Numbered from the stretch's first letter, positions 34,501-43,137 are shown. The stretch is 64,000 bases of DNA from Lucinisca nassula (GCA_963580285.1 OY757010.1:146802675-146866674); one strand, 5' to 3'. Translations and numbers: made by a program. Notes: a model not told the origin generated them from the sequence alone.

Positions 34501-37500
34501 ACAGCTGGATTCTGCCTCAATCGTGATTACAGCATTTTGGAATTTTTTTTGTCAGTTACACTGTTTTTGCTCTGACTTTTAGAAAAAAAAGTTGGCGCAA
34601 AAACAGTGTAAGTGCACTTACCCCATTTTTGCGCAAAGTTTTTTAATACCTCAAAAATACTATATCCTGCTGCTTGATATTTCAGAATAAGCATGTAAGT
34701 ATGTATAAAATGTGACCTACTACCTACCAAGTGTCTATAATTTACTGCTTTACCATGTAAAAGGCAAAGAAATAAGGTTTGTACATTTACACGGTTTTAG
34801 CGCTGGATGCACATACACCGTTTTTGCACCAAAAACACTTGGCACAGAAATGGTGTATCAACACTTAAATGCTAAATATTTCTTTTCAAATGTCATTTAT
34901 TCAACAATAAACATCACACACACATGTAAGAAATTGCCATGAAGTTTAGAAACCAGCTTATAGTATGGTTTTCTATGCCATTCTTTAATGAAACAGTTTT
35001 TTTGTCTCTCCTCAAAAGTTGTCATTTTGCACTTACAACGTTATTGCACTCAGCAGACGAAGTGTTGGCATGTTAAAATTTATAAACAAGACACATTAAC
35101 ATTCTTTGTTGATTTGCGCAGACAAATTGCCACATTTGATTGCATTTTAATAATTATGAGCATTTCAAATTTCATGCTCAAGTGAGTTGAGCATGAGTAA
35201 AGTTTTTAAACTTCTCATATCTGTGATAATTCTTTAACTGTATGAGGGAGATTTGCCATTGTGATGAGGGAGATGTAAAGAATATATTATCTGGAAATTC
35301 TCAGTTCAAATGAGAGGGACTCCAAAATTTTACTAAAATTTAGCATAAATTGGGCAAAAATGAGCATCAAAATGAGGGAGGTATCACAGGTATGACTTCT
35401 GGGCCTGTATGTTCTTGTCAACCTTTTAACCTGAAACTGAGATGGCTTGAACACCAATTAACCCATAAGGTGCCAATCACGACAACTGTCGCCTGATGTG
35501 TCATCTGTCAGCTACTTTAAGAGTCATTTTTGCAAACAGTGTGGACCCGGATCAGACTGTTCCTCTAGGAGCAGTGACTGCCAGTCTGATCTGGGTCCAA
35601 ACTGTTTGCCTTTATGCAAAAATATTTTTAAAAAGTTTGCTAAAAGATTCAGCAGACGAAATAAGCAGACAGCATTTTCAGATGTAGTTTTTCTTGGTGT
35701 CTTGAGGGGAATGGGAACACCTTCAGGGAAGGTAACTCCTGCAAAAGTACTTTTGTCTCCCATGTCAAATTGTCAATAGGGGTCAACTCTTAAAAGAGTA
35801 GACCCCTTTTTCAGTGAAACAGAGCTTATAGAAAAGTTAAAAGGAAGTCCCAAAAGTTGTCTTTCTTTGAAAAATGGCAGAAAAATCTGCCAGATGTTCC
35901 CATTCCCCTTAAGGGTTAAAGGCTTTCATGTTTACCACAGCTCTTGAGTCCCTAAGGAAAATTTCCCATGACTGCATGCATATTTTGGTTGATTAAAAAA
36001 GAGCTAATGGTACTTGTAAACTAGTGTAAAAGCCCGGCCCCTGCCTATTGGGGTTTGAAGAAATAAATGGGCTGCATGATGCTTCCACGCAGAGCTGAAA
36101 CCTACCCCCACACAAGTACTGGTAAAGGGCTTAGAGGATCTAAGCCTGCCCAGGCGAAGTGGTGCGAGTCGGCCCATCCATGCTGAGCTACCATGCTCCA
36201 CAATTTCCCCCCCCCCAATTAGGAGTAGCAGAAAGCATCACTCCTTGGCATTTCAGGTGCCCTCTGCAAGAACTGGCATCTACAAAGGGTATTTCTTGTC
36301 TCAGAAAATTCGAGATTGGAATGATCTTCCAAATTTAGTTATTTTATCCGCGGAAATGCTAAGGATAATCAGAATCAGAACTGTTACTGGTGATACGTCA
36401 AATTTATAACATTCATACATCAGGACCTGTGACATGGGAAGTTAGTACCTAGCTCTAACAGAAGAGGTAAACTTAGCTACACAATCCTCAGCATCTTCAG
36501 CTGTCGAAATAATCGAATCTATCTTCCAGGTCCGCCTTCACCCTGGTGTATTTTACATATATGCTACTCCAGTTTTGCAGCATGAAAGCCTACACAGTAA
36601 TCATATAATTATGGCAGGGTTCTTTAACCTGCCAAGTAACCCCCCCCCTGAATAAATAAATAAAAAGTAAAGAAAACGATCGCATTACCCATCCCCATAT
36701 ATGCCTTGCAGCCCATTTTTGGGTCATTAGCAAACCGTGTAGACCCAGATCAGACGCCACAGAACATAGCGTCTGATCTGTCTACACTGTTTGTAGAACT
36801 TAACACAAATAAATCAAACCTGACACCCATTTTCATAATTATATGGATTAAAACGAAATAAAGAAAAATTCTTTTGTAAAAGATTTTTGCCAAACTTTGC
36901 AAAACATACGCTTCGAGTCTTCATTGTACTCTAAACACTCGGAACTACTTCAGACAAACAGGCAGAAACACATGCAACTTTGGTCTATGGTCAGCGGTAG
37001 TTTTTTTTTTATTTGCTTTCTGGCTAACAGACAGATCAGACTGCAGCACGGACCCTGACGAACCGGCCTGGTCACATTTGCCGGTTTTACGTATTTTTGA
37101 GGCGCAAAAATCAAATGGCGATCGCGGCGAAATTTATGGATTTTATCAATTATTTTCATCATTTTACCTAGTGAACACCTATTTACTCAAGAAAAAATGC
37201 GTATCTTTCTTTGAAACTATTGTCGAACTTTGCATCGCTAATAATAATCTCACTAGCAAACACCTAAATTACAACCAGCTTTAATTTAAACAGTAACAAG
37301 TTTACAGGATTAAAAAAGGCTTATCGTCAATGAGATAATTAGTTTATCCTCAACTACTAATCCGTTTAATTATATGCAGACACCGAGCAATCACCTCAAC
37401 ACGTTTTTCACACACCCATGATGATCATAGGTGTGCCGACGCAAGTGATTCTGACTGTCAATATAATACCGCGCAGGCAGAAAATGAGACATCCTTAGTA

Positions 37501-40331
37501 CTCAATAAACACAGACAGCAGTTTTGCTAAGAAGGCGGAGCAAACATTTTACAAACCGCTAAAAGTGGGCGGGTTTATACGTCTCGGTAAAAATTTTTGG
37601 CCGTACAGAGAAATTTTCAGGAGTCCGTGGGACCCCTTTGATGTTTAATTTGGGCGTCCGGAATCGATTTCAGGTCGTAATATACATCGTACGTCTGCCT
37701 AACGGAAGCCATGCACAGGGGATGGTTCTCCCTGCACATGGGGCCTCCAGTTAACATCCTGATCTGAAGGACGGTGCACTTTATGACATTCATCCATGCA
37801 AATGATGCCAATCTGCCAATGGAGCGTGTTCAGACACCAAAATTTTATCACTGCTGCTGGAGATCGAACCAGGGATGTCTAGCATCAGAGGCAGAGCAAT
37901 AACCAATGAGCTATCACGCTCCACTCGGAAGGGCATTCCAATCTCTAATGGTCTGGGGGAAGAACGATTCTTTTTAAATGTCAGGTCCAGAGTTCTCACT
38001 AGGATTTTCAAAACAGGAGTTTAAGAATCCATCCATAGAAAAAGTTGGATTCAAATCTGAAAAGTTGGAGTCAAATTTTGAAAAGTTGGAGTTTTACCTA
38101 AAAAACGTGCGTCAATTATGACTAAATGCATATGGCTGTAGGGTGTGTCTGTAAGGCTTATTGAGAATTAGAGAGATCTAATTCAAGGTAATGTTGGTTG
38201 GTGCTTGATGCTCTGTCTCTGGTGGGGCCCATCGGAGTCTAACTGTTGGTTTTCTTTTGCTCCAGCATTTCAGTGGTTTCTTGCTGTCGAGTCCTCACCG
38301 TTGTCTCACCTTGGTGGTTCTTTGATTATTTGTGTTCATGGAGATGTCGCACTGATGAATTAGTAGGCCTTCATGCGGACTTAACAAATTATTTGTCTAA
38401 ATCACGATGGAAGTAAGGGCGAGGATTGTGGCCACGTAAAATCGATTTAAGCCCCCCCAGTGGAAATCTTTCCACTGACCGTTCCAAGGCGGTTCTTCTG
38501 TGGCGGTTTATTTATGTTGTTGTTTGTTTTTTACTGTGTATCACTTGTGTCTTTTTATTTTGGGTGGCCGTATGGCCATTTTGTGGGAAAATAACTGTCC
38601 TTATGGCCTTCCTTTGTTTAGGTTTCCATTATGGTCTGGTCGCTTCTTGTTTGTGTTTCTTTCCATTTGGTGTCTTTGATGGGTGGAGTAAGTTAATTGT
38701 ATTGATTCCTGATCTTTGTTTTACTTCTACTTTCCAAAAGACTTTGGGGCTTGAACGCTTATCCTGCTTAACATGACAAACTATTTTCTTGCAGTGGAGA
38801 TCCAGATCAGATGGCTTCCATCTAATCAGGATTTACACTGTCACTCAGATTGTGAATTTGAATGGATAAATTACATTAGGCTTTGAAAGTTAAGTGGACT
38901 GCAGCTAAATTAATTTATTCATCAGGATAATGGTTTAAGTTGAGTGTGAGCAGTTAACAGTAGTACAGGCTGTGATCAGGCTGCTCCAACAGAACAAGTC
39001 TGTTCAGGTCATTCACTACATCCTAGTACATAAAATGGCATCTCAAACTTTTGGATTCTTACAATATATTGCATAATGATTAAAGGCGTAACACTAGCCA
39101 AAATTTCCAGTCAAGTCCATTTTGTTTCTTCAAAATAACCAGTATTTGAAGAAATAAGATGGAAAAAGAAAATGACTCGAAAATTTTGACTGTCATTAAA
39201 AAAAACAACAGCTTTTGTTGCTTTTCTTTGATATCCAGTTTGTCACTAATATCCAACCCCCCCCCCCCCCCCCCCCACAAAAAAAAACAAACACCAACAG
39301 TGCAGGCCTAGATCAGATGCCACAGGTGTCTGTTCAGGACCACAATTATCAGGCAGTTCAACACTTTACTTAATGCTAATATTCCATGGTTTCTGATAAT
39401 TAATTTCATTATTCAATTAGGCCTAGTTGTAACTTCATAAGCAATAAAGACATTGTTTAATACAAAAGTGTGACAAACTCCAGTCATAATTTTCTTTAAT
39501 CGTAATAAAGACGTAAAAAAAAAAAAGTACTGGTTACCACCAAGGAAATCCTGCTTGTAATGCGGCAGTAATGTAGAAGAAAAAAGAAAAAATTTATACA
39601 CTAGATTATCGCATCCTTTTATTATGCCTTCGACATTTTTTTCAACAATCAAATTACCGATAATCCAACTGTGTATACAAGTATCTTGAAACAAAACAAT
39701 CAAATAATTTAATGTTAATCAGCCACGTGCTTGATTTAATCATACACACCTGCACCTTGCGAACAGCAAATCTGACCTGTCAATCTTCTAGCCGTGACGC
39801 TCTGATTGGCAGAGACAGCAATACAGACGGTAATGCTTGAACAAGCCTGGCGGTGATGATTAACGGTAAACTTTTGATCTGTAAGCGGTAGCTAAATTTG
39901 GAGATCAATTGGACACCCGCTGTCATCTTTTGATGTGATCGAGATCATTTTTACACACTATAACGGACGCGTCAGGTGAAAAAAATTGGCGTAATTAAGA
40001 ATTCACGGCACGAATTACACATACAAAAGCAAAAACAGGCGTAAAAATACGCCGGATTCAGCGTTTCCAAGAACTCTGAGGTCTGAAACGCCATTGAAGG
40101 GCTAATGTAGCGAAGTCTACTTCTTTGGCAAGAGCTAGAGACTAACTTCTCTTTTCACAGGTCCTGGAGAATGAATGACATTTGGCGTGTCACCAGTAGC
40201 GATTCAGATAAGAAAAGACTCCAGCTCTTTGTAAAAGCTAATACTTGTGTAGTCAAAAAATAAGAGGGTACAAGATTCGACTTACTATCGATTTCTTCAA
40301 TCAGGCTAGCTGTACCAGGAAGGTAATTCAT
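25406..40331 (-). CDS. LSM1: LSM1, U6 snRNA-associated Sm-like protein 1 (four coding exons)
   Basis: LSM1 is the subunit that distinguishes the cytoplasmic Lsm1-7 ring. With Pat1 the ring binds 3' ends of oligoadenylated mRNA and promotes decapping and 5'-3' decay in P-bodies. The gene was assembled by reading the minus strand. Coding exons are 40286-40331, 32786-32854, 30309-30424 and 25406-25576, 402 nt in total, giving 133 residues plus a TGA stop. This equals the length of human LSM1. The Sm1 motif covers about residues 16-46 ([12 protein letters not shown], then NLVL) and Sm2 about 56-77 ([19 protein letters not shown]). The expected RNA-contact residues D36, N40, R67 and G68 are present. 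The C-terminal tail is acidic/basic and coiled-coil-like, starting [14 protein letters not shown], and is characteristic of LSM1 rather than other Lsm proteins. Donors are GTAAGT, GTGAGT and GTAAGT, and all three acceptors end in pyrimidine-rich stretches plus CAG. Introns are about 7.4, 2.4 and 4.7 kb. UTR ends were not located. Confidence 0.96.
25711..25796. repeat. H2 hairpin repeat (LSM1 intron 3)
   Basis: ACATAGGTTG.GGGAGCTC and GAGTACCCACAACCTATGT pair around AACTGCCTCGTTGAGGCGGTT. The short palindrome follows at 25820-25860. Confidence 0.9.
25957..26028. repeat. H1 hairpin repeat, variant loop
   Basis: GCAAACACTGTGGACCCAAA / TTTGGGTCCACACTGTTTGC with inner CAGACTGCTCCCC / AGCAGTCTG. 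Both arms changed together relative to the common H1 loop. Confidence 0.85.
26198..26250. repeat. H2 hairpin, loop deleted
   Basis: GTGGGTATTCA pairs with TGAATACCCAC around TTAGAACTGCCTC. The GAGGCGG half of the loop is missing. Confidence 0.75.
26251..26429. other. Unassigned intronic sequence
   Basis: It precedes the tandem array in LSM1 intron 3. No feature was recognised. Confidence 0.35.
26430..27605. repeat. Tandem array, about 157-bp unit, eight copies
   Basis: Units are marked by TTCTGCACATCAGCTCACTG (26481, 26642, 26798, 26950, 27107, 27265, 27424, 27556) and by TGTGACCTTGACCTTGAGT. It is intronic to LSM1. Open frames on both strands are repeat artefacts. Confidence 0.9.
27606..28362. 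other. Unassigned intronic sequence
   Basis: A pyrimidine-rich stretch (27665-27740) is present and no exon-like segment was recognised. The repeated TGGTCATT/AATGACC pairs near 28190-28230 are a weak foldback. Confidence 0.4.
28363..28432. repeat. H2 hairpin, degenerate
   Basis: TGCTCAAAAACAT...GTACTCATTAGAACTGCCTC, then TATGTTTTGAGCA. The outer stem is intact and the inner right arm is lost. Confidence 0.7.
28640..29215 (+). mobile_element. Short tandem-core element related to 19971-21720
   Basis: The 5' end AATAGAAATGCGTCAGCACA and following CAGATGCCCC.GCCCAGGG match the start of the element at 19971. It has two diverged core units with GAATAAAACTTTAGACC, a GGACAGACAGATGGACAGG tract and a terminal hairpin (TGACCTGG / CCAGGTGA, 29178-29203). 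Confidence 0.7.
29235..29925. repeat. Tandem array, about 120-165-bp unit, four copies
   Basis: Units share CACAAGGAACCTACATGC and AAGGCTCTATCTCAAACTGT (29352, 29469, 29608, 29776) and GTCAAGGTCACAGGTCA. It is intronic to LSM1. Confidence 0.85.
29944..30220 (-). mobile_element. SINE2 copy in LSM1 intron 3 end region / exon 3 proximity
   Basis: A 277-bp minus-oriented SINE2 with tRNA-like head at the right end, flanked by the perfect 11-bp duplication AGAGATATGAA (29933-29943, 30221-30231). It lies 89 bp downstream of LSM1 exon 3 in gene orientation. Confidence 0.9.
30309..30424 (-). CDS. LSM1: LSM1 coding exon 3 (end of Sm1, Sm2 motif)
   Basis: The 116-nt exon encodes A39-I77: [16 protein letters not shown], then [17 protein letters not shown] and LLGEI. 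The acceptor is CTTCTACAG and the donor GTAAGT starts at 30308. The exon ends in phase 0. VRGEN is the Sm2 RNA-binding signature. Confidence 0.96.
30708..30928 (-). mobile_element. SINE4 (tRNA-derived), complete
   Basis: Minus-strand head with box A (TGGCCTAATGGGTAAGAG) and box B (GTGGTTCATGCC). Its 3' end GGGCCATTAAACC is shared with SINE2. Flanked by the perfect 12-bp duplication CAACATTGTCCA (30696-30707, 30929-30940). Same orientation as LSM1. Confidence 0.92.
31090..31215. repeat. H1b dispersed repeat
   Basis: GCCATCTGATCAGGATCTAC to TAAATTAATTTATGC, as in 459-582. Confidence 0.7.
31380..31685 (-). repeat. SINE3, old diverged copy
   Basis: It shows the whole SINE3 order (CTCTGCGTGGAAGCATCATG, AGGCTTAAGG, TGACATCTTGAGCC, TTTTGTGTGACTTTTA) with many substitutions. 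No target duplication remains. Confidence 0.8.
31697..31790. repeat. H2 hairpin repeat
   Basis: GGTTGTGGGTACTCATCAGA / TCTAACAAGCACTCACAACC around ACAGCCTCATTGAGGCAGT. Confidence 0.8.
31800..32457. other. Unassigned LSM1 intron 2 sequence
   Basis: AT-rich, with no exon, RNA gene or repeat unit recognised. Confidence 0.4.
32458..32537. repeat. H1 hairpin, disrupted
   Basis: AGCAAACAATGTATATCCTG, CAGATGCCGCATTTTGTGG and GGGTCTGCACTGTTTG with an extra ATAGCAATC insert in the left arm. Confidence 0.7.
32605..32755. repeat. H1b dispersed repeat
   Basis: GCCATCTGATCAGACTCTAC to TCTGCAGGATATGGGTTAA. It is adjacent to the LSM1 exon 2 donor side. Confidence 0.7.
32786..32854 (-). CDS. LSM1: LSM1 coding exon 2 (Sm1 motif)
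   Basis: The 69-nt exon encodes K16-F38, including [19 protein letters not shown], which is the Sm1 strand set. The acceptor is TTTTCTTACAG and the donor GTGAGT begins at 32785. Both ends are phase 1. Confidence 0.96.
33019..33573. mobile_element. MITE (TTTAACCYATTG TIRs), copy 2, hit by SINE3
   Basis: TIRs TTTAACCCATTGTATACTAG and the complement of CTGCATGCAATTTGGGTTAAG. An H1 hairpin lies at 33457-33524. It is interrupted by SINE3 (33064-33364) at a place where copy 1 (23.3 kb) is uninterrupted. Confidence 0.85.
33064..33364 (-). mobile_element. SINE3, complete, 301 bp
   Basis: Flanked by the perfect 13-bp duplication TTGCTATATGTTG (33051-33063, 33365-33377). Minus orientation: the head ends at 33364 and the tail on the left reads as (CAAA)n after GTTAAACCTCAAATCAAAC. 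No clear A/B boxes were found, so the head's origin is unresolved. Confidence 0.93.
33574..33788. other. Unassigned; H1-like arm pair at 33575-33625
   Basis: GCAAACTGTTTTGACCCAGA and TGATCCAGAACTTAACAGTT are a weak H1 relative. The remainder is unassigned intron. Confidence 0.4.
33789..34018. mobile_element. MITE (CTTAAGGGGAATGGGAACACC TIRs), copy 1
   Basis: 22-bp TIRs at 33789-33810 and 33997-34018, two mismatches plus one gap. Homologous and inverted relative to 35701-35913. It has an internal hairpin (AAGGAAAGAATTTGATTCTTTCCTT). Confidence 0.85.
34106..34200. repeat. Foldback with perfect 14-bp inner stem
   Basis: GGGGAAAATCAATA (34128-34141) and TATTGATTTTCCCC (34171-34184) are exact complements. 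The similarity continues outward (GGGGCCTCCTT versus the complement of AAGTGCCTCA). Confidence 0.8.
34201..34556. other. Unassigned LSM1 intron 1 sequence
   Basis: Short open frames at 34173-34424 and 34301-34495 show no family signature or splice structure. Confidence 0.35.
34557..34610. repeat. Perfect 14-bp stem hairpin
   Basis: TACACTGTTTTTGC and GCAAAAACAGTGTA are exact complements around a 26-nt loop. Related ACACCGTTTTTGC segments occur at 34780-34830. Confidence 0.8.
34611..35526. other. Unassigned LSM1 intron 1 sequence
   Basis: AT-rich, with several GAGGGAGAT/GAGGGAGG repeats between 35245 and 35390. No exon was recognised. Confidence 0.4.
35527..35611. repeat. H1 hairpin, extended loop
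   Basis: TTGCAAACAGTGTGGACCCG with GATCAGACTG, and CCAGTCTGATC with GGGTCCAAACTGTTTGC. The loop has an extra inverted segment (CTCTAGGAGCAGTGACTG). Confidence 0.8.
35701..35913. mobile_element. MITE (CTTAAGGGGAATGGGAACACC TIRs), copy 2, inverted
   Basis: TIRs CTTGAGGGGAATGGGAACAC and the complement of GATGTTCCCATTCCCCTTAAG. The interior is in the opposite orientation to 33789-34018. Confidence 0.85.
36018..36190 (+). repeat. SINE3 5' part
   Basis: Head and middle of SINE3 (GGGCTGCATGATGCTTCCAC, TTAGAGGATCTAAGCCTGCC), ending near CCATCCATGCT. The 3' half is absent. Confidence 0.85.
36230..36375 (+). pseudogene. LINE ORF2 C-terminal fragment
   Basis: A frame reading [18 protein letters not shown], then SAEM, resembles the conserved 'IRDWN.LP' tail of non-LTR retrotransposon ORF2 proteins. 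No upstream RT is attached. Short and weak. Confidence 0.45.
36376..36726. other. Unassigned
   Basis: No feature was recognised except a C-run near 36641-36649. Confidence 0.35.
36727..36797. repeat. H1 hairpin repeat
   Basis: AGCAAACCGTGTAGACCCAG with GATCAGACGC, and GCGTCTGATC with TGTCTACACTGTTTG. Confidence 0.85.
36798..37820. other. Unassigned LSM1 intron 1 sequence
   Basis: A good-context ATG at 37113 opens only 18 codons. No splice-consistent exon was recognised on either strand. Confidence 0.4.
37821..37922 (-). repeat. tRNA-derived repeat (SINE head-like)
   Basis: On the minus strand GGAGCGTG and CACGCTCC pair like an acceptor stem, with TAGCTCATTGGTTA (box A) and GGTTCGATCTCC (box B). 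Length is about 102 nt, too long for a normal tRNA, and the T arm is displaced, so it is not called as a functional tRNA. Confidence 0.6.
37923..38504. other. Unassigned; short minisatellite at 38040-38096
   Basis: Two and a half copies of a 23-bp unit (AAAAGTTGGAGTCAAATTTTG). The remainder is unassigned. Confidence 0.5.
38505..38735 (+). repeat. R6 dispersed repeat, long copy
   Basis: It runs from GGCGGTTTATTTATGTTGTT to TGATCTTTGTTTTACTTCTA. It is inverted relative to 45690-45945. It contains near-palindromic GGCCGTATGGCCATTTTG. Confidence 0.85.
38790..38940. repeat. H1b repeat with intact hairpin head
   Basis: CAGTGGAGATCCAGATCAGA, GGCTTCCATCTAATCAGGAT and TTACACTG form a hairpin. This joins the H1 and H1b families structurally. 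Confidence 0.7.
38941..40285. other. LSM1 intron 1, 5' end; mostly unassigned
   Basis: Contains a run of 20 C (39257-39276), a half H1 copy (39298-39340) and otherwise no recognised feature. Confidence 0.45.
40286..40331 (-). CDS. LSM1: LSM1 coding exon 1
   Basis: It encodes residues 1-15 ([15 protein letters not shown]) plus the first base of codon 16. The ATG is at 40331-40329. The donor GTAAGT starts at 40285. The peptide matches the known LSM1 N terminus, and the exon ends in phase 1, matching exon 2. Confidence 0.95.
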
Positions 40332-40545
40332 TATTGGATCTTAACAATGAAACGCGTTTTGTCTCGATTTAGTAACGTTTCATACCATTCTCCTGGTGCG
40401 GAAAATACGATTTTTCACGTGCACTTGTTTTGGTGGCTTTTGACAGGTGGGACTGATTCTCTGTCGCGCGAAATGGATCCAACGTTTCAGTGTAAAAGTA
40501 TGATATCCAGTCTAACGCGAAGAGTGCGAGAACCAGCTCCGGGAT

Positions 40546-40655
40546 CGTTTCGCCTGAGGGTCGTTTCGCCCTGATTTCGTAGTGGGTCGTTTCGCCCTTA
40601 TCGGGTGAGGTCGTTTCGCCCGTGAATCATTTCGCTCGTGGGTCGTTTCGCGCAA
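40546..40655. promoter_or_regulatory. Cluster of TCGTTTCGC motifs 5' of LSM1
   Basis: About six near-repeats of GGTCGTTTCGCC occur in 110 bp, starting roughly 215 bp upstream of the LSM1 ATG on the gene's 5' side. The last copy contains TTTCGCGC, which fits the E2F consensus. It could be a promoter-proximal element or simply the end of a dispersed repeat; the sequence alone does not decide. Confidence 0.35.
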
Positions 40656-41186
40656 TAATATATCTATCTATATATCCTGCAGCACCCTCTCGCGAGGATT
40701 ATGTGCAGCTGCGCGCGTCAGAAAAAGAAAAGTGTGATAGAAGAAAAAGTATTAGATTTTAGGAGAATTGAAAGTAAAAACAGTGTTAGTAAAGTAGAGA
40801 TTAAAAGCAGATAAAAACAATGTTTCAAGGGAGTGACAAACGGAATAAATGGGTAAACGGACAGACGAGTGAATGAATAAATTAATGAATGGACTTGTGT
40901 ATTGGTGGATGGACGGTTACAGAATACAGAAATTAAAGTACAGAAATCTGTCTAGTGTCTCCACTGACCAATGTACTTGAACAGTTAAAAAAGACCCATT
41001 AATCAATCCTTCACTTCCATTTTCGGTAAAGTTACTGACTCCGCAGCCCCTCAATTATCGACGACAGCAAAGAATGTCCATTACGAATTCACGTCTATTC
41101 AAATATTTTGAGAACTTTTTCATCAAACATATGAAAATTTTGCGAAAAAAAATTCAACATTTTGCGCCCCGACTCCAAACAAAGAC
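40656..41186. other. Unassigned 5' flank of LSM1
   Basis: No exon on either strand was recognised. A run of GAATGAATAAATTAATGAAT is simple sequence. Confidence 0.4.
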
Positions 41187-41325
41187 CGCGGGGACCCAAT
41201 AGAACCGCTTTGGAGAGGCGGCTCCAACGAGAACCTATAATCCATATCCCAGAGCAGAAATAAGAAAATGGTGTTTACCTCTGTAAACCCCTGTAATACT
41301 ATATAAAGTGGACTTCAAGGGGGTC
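41187..41325. repeat. H2 hairpin with its companion palindrome
   Basis: Diverged loop CGCTTTGGAGAGGCGGCTCC, then CCTCTGTAAACCCCTG...TATAAAGTGGACTTCAAGG. Confidence 0.65.
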
Positions 41326-41386
41326 AAAATTATACATACTTGATACCACATAAACCCCAAGAAGTATAGCTCGTAAGAAGACAATT

Positions 41387-42352
41387 AGCATATGATTCCT
41401 CTGCAAACTACCTTTATACCAGCCGGAGCAGTCCCCGATCTCATCAAGACTTCTAGAATTGATAAACAGCCAAACATCAGTAATTCAAACACCTTTGGGG
41501 TCTCGAAATCCCGCCCGAAATACGGCAGCCCGAGGCCCCTAGTGTCGAGCTTACAACCAGACAGGGATCTCGTATGTGTGTACTCATTAGAATCACCTCA
41601 TCGGGACGGTTCTAATGAGTTCACGCAACGAACAACCCAAAGACAAAACAGGACAATTATACACAAATATATCTATATCTGTATTCCGGGTCTAGTCTTT
41701 ATGTATAGTTTGCCATCCAGTATCCAAGAACCTCTGCAGTAGATCAGTACAAAACAGTATACCGTAAACAATGCAGTTGTGCCAAATTACTATTACTATG
41801 ATGGATTTTAACATTTTAAATAACAAAAAGAACAACAAAAAGAACAAATTGTACAAAGCCAGGATGCATTTATGAGAGTGTCACTCGTCAGACATCTTAT
41901 CTTCAAAAGTTCAACAGTCATAAGCGAGCGACATTCCCTGTGCTTGCTTGGAGTGGGTGTTGACAGTTTTACGTTTTCCTGTGAGTTATTTTTGAAATAG
42001 AATGAAAATTACAATCAAATCACCAGCAATGTTTTATTTTTTTCCCGTTTCTGTTCAAATTCAATTTGTTTGTTGTTCAGTCTCGCAATATGCTTATCAA
42101 CCTTGTAAAAGTTGGTGATATTATGTGCGAATCCACTATAATCTGGTAGTCTGTCTTCCGTTTTCTTTCTATATATAAAGTTTTTAGCATAAATTAATAA
42201 CACAGCAAATTTAACAGAGATCCACAGTTAACACACAAAAAGTTTATCATAGGCTAAATTACCAAATATGACATCCATATGACATGACATCTTGATGAGA
42301 TCGGGGACTGCTCCGGCTGGTATAAAGGTAGTTTGCAGAGGAATCATATGCT
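41387..42352. repeat. Perfect 62-bp inverted repeat pair flanking 842 bp
   Basis: 41387-41448 and 42291-42352 are exact reverse complements (they begin AGCATATGATTCCTCTGCAA on each inward-reading strand). The spacer has an H2 hairpin (41567-41632) but no recognised gene. There are no mismatches, unlike every other inverted pair here. Confidence 0.9.
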
Positions 42353-42429
42353 CGTTTTTTATTTTTATCCAACCAGTGCTTCAGCTGAAGTGCACGACCC
42401 GCCGGATGCTTTTGGCTTTATGAGTGATA

Positions 42430-43137
42430 CCATATATGGGATGACGGCCATTTTGGTCATGTGACCTGGACCTAAAACGGTTCCCCCAATAAATGATCCT
42501 TATTTTAAGGAGCAAAAATATATCTTATACTTTAGTACTGTATTCTGAATCGTTTGCAGGACAAAATGCATTCTTACTTTTCCAATACAAAAGCATATGT
42601 GTCAAAGTTTGACCTAGGCACAAAGAACGTCAAGATCAACCCAGGGTCACCATTTTAGCACTTTATGATGGGCATACGTCCCAGATGCTAATTATCAAGT
42701 TTCGTGGAAATCTGCCCAGTGGTTCTGGAGAAGACTATTTTTGAAGGGTTTTACCATATATGGCTTGGCGGCCATTTTGGTCATGTGACCTGGACCCCAT
42801 GAGCAAATTTTGGTTTTACCCATCCCATAGAGGCTCCATATGAAATTTGACTTCAATCGACCTAACGGTTTCCGAGGAGAAGCAGTTCGAAAATTTTCAC
42901 ATTTTTCGCCTCGGCGAGGCTATACTAAATGGAATGTAATATTTTGCAAGTTCATTGGTTAGATCTAATTGATATCTATCAGTATGCCAAAAATTATTTA
43001 AATATTCCAATCGGTTAAGTCACTATCACCAATTTTAACAAACGGGTTACGGACGGACAGACAGACTGACAGAATGACACGGTGATTTTAGGGCACTCTT
43101 AGAAAATCAACCGACTTCAGTCGGTCGCTTTTTCTGC
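42430..43137. mobile_element. Tandem-core element with GGACGGACAG tract and hairpin end
   Basis: Two units of about 320 bp start with GGCGGCCATTTTGGTCATGT (42444, 42767). A GGACGGACAGACAGACTGAC tract follows, then a terminal hairpin CGACTTCAGTCGGTCG at 43109-43128. It is the same architecture as the elements at 13.7 and 19.97 kb. Confidence 0.7.

Noticed and set aside
37113..37169. Good-context ATG starting [10 protein letters not shown]
   Set aside because: Only 18 codons, no donor site, no downstream exon recognised.
40154..40240. Possible exon after TTTTCACAG near the LSM1 start
   Set aside because: All frames close quickly, and it lies in LSM1 intron 1 on the other strand.
41392..41742. 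116-codon plus-strand open frame starting MIPLQTTFIPAGAV
   Set aside because: It begins in one arm of the perfect inverted repeat and runs through an H2 hairpin. No domain was recognised, so it is kept only as part of the inverted-repeat finding.
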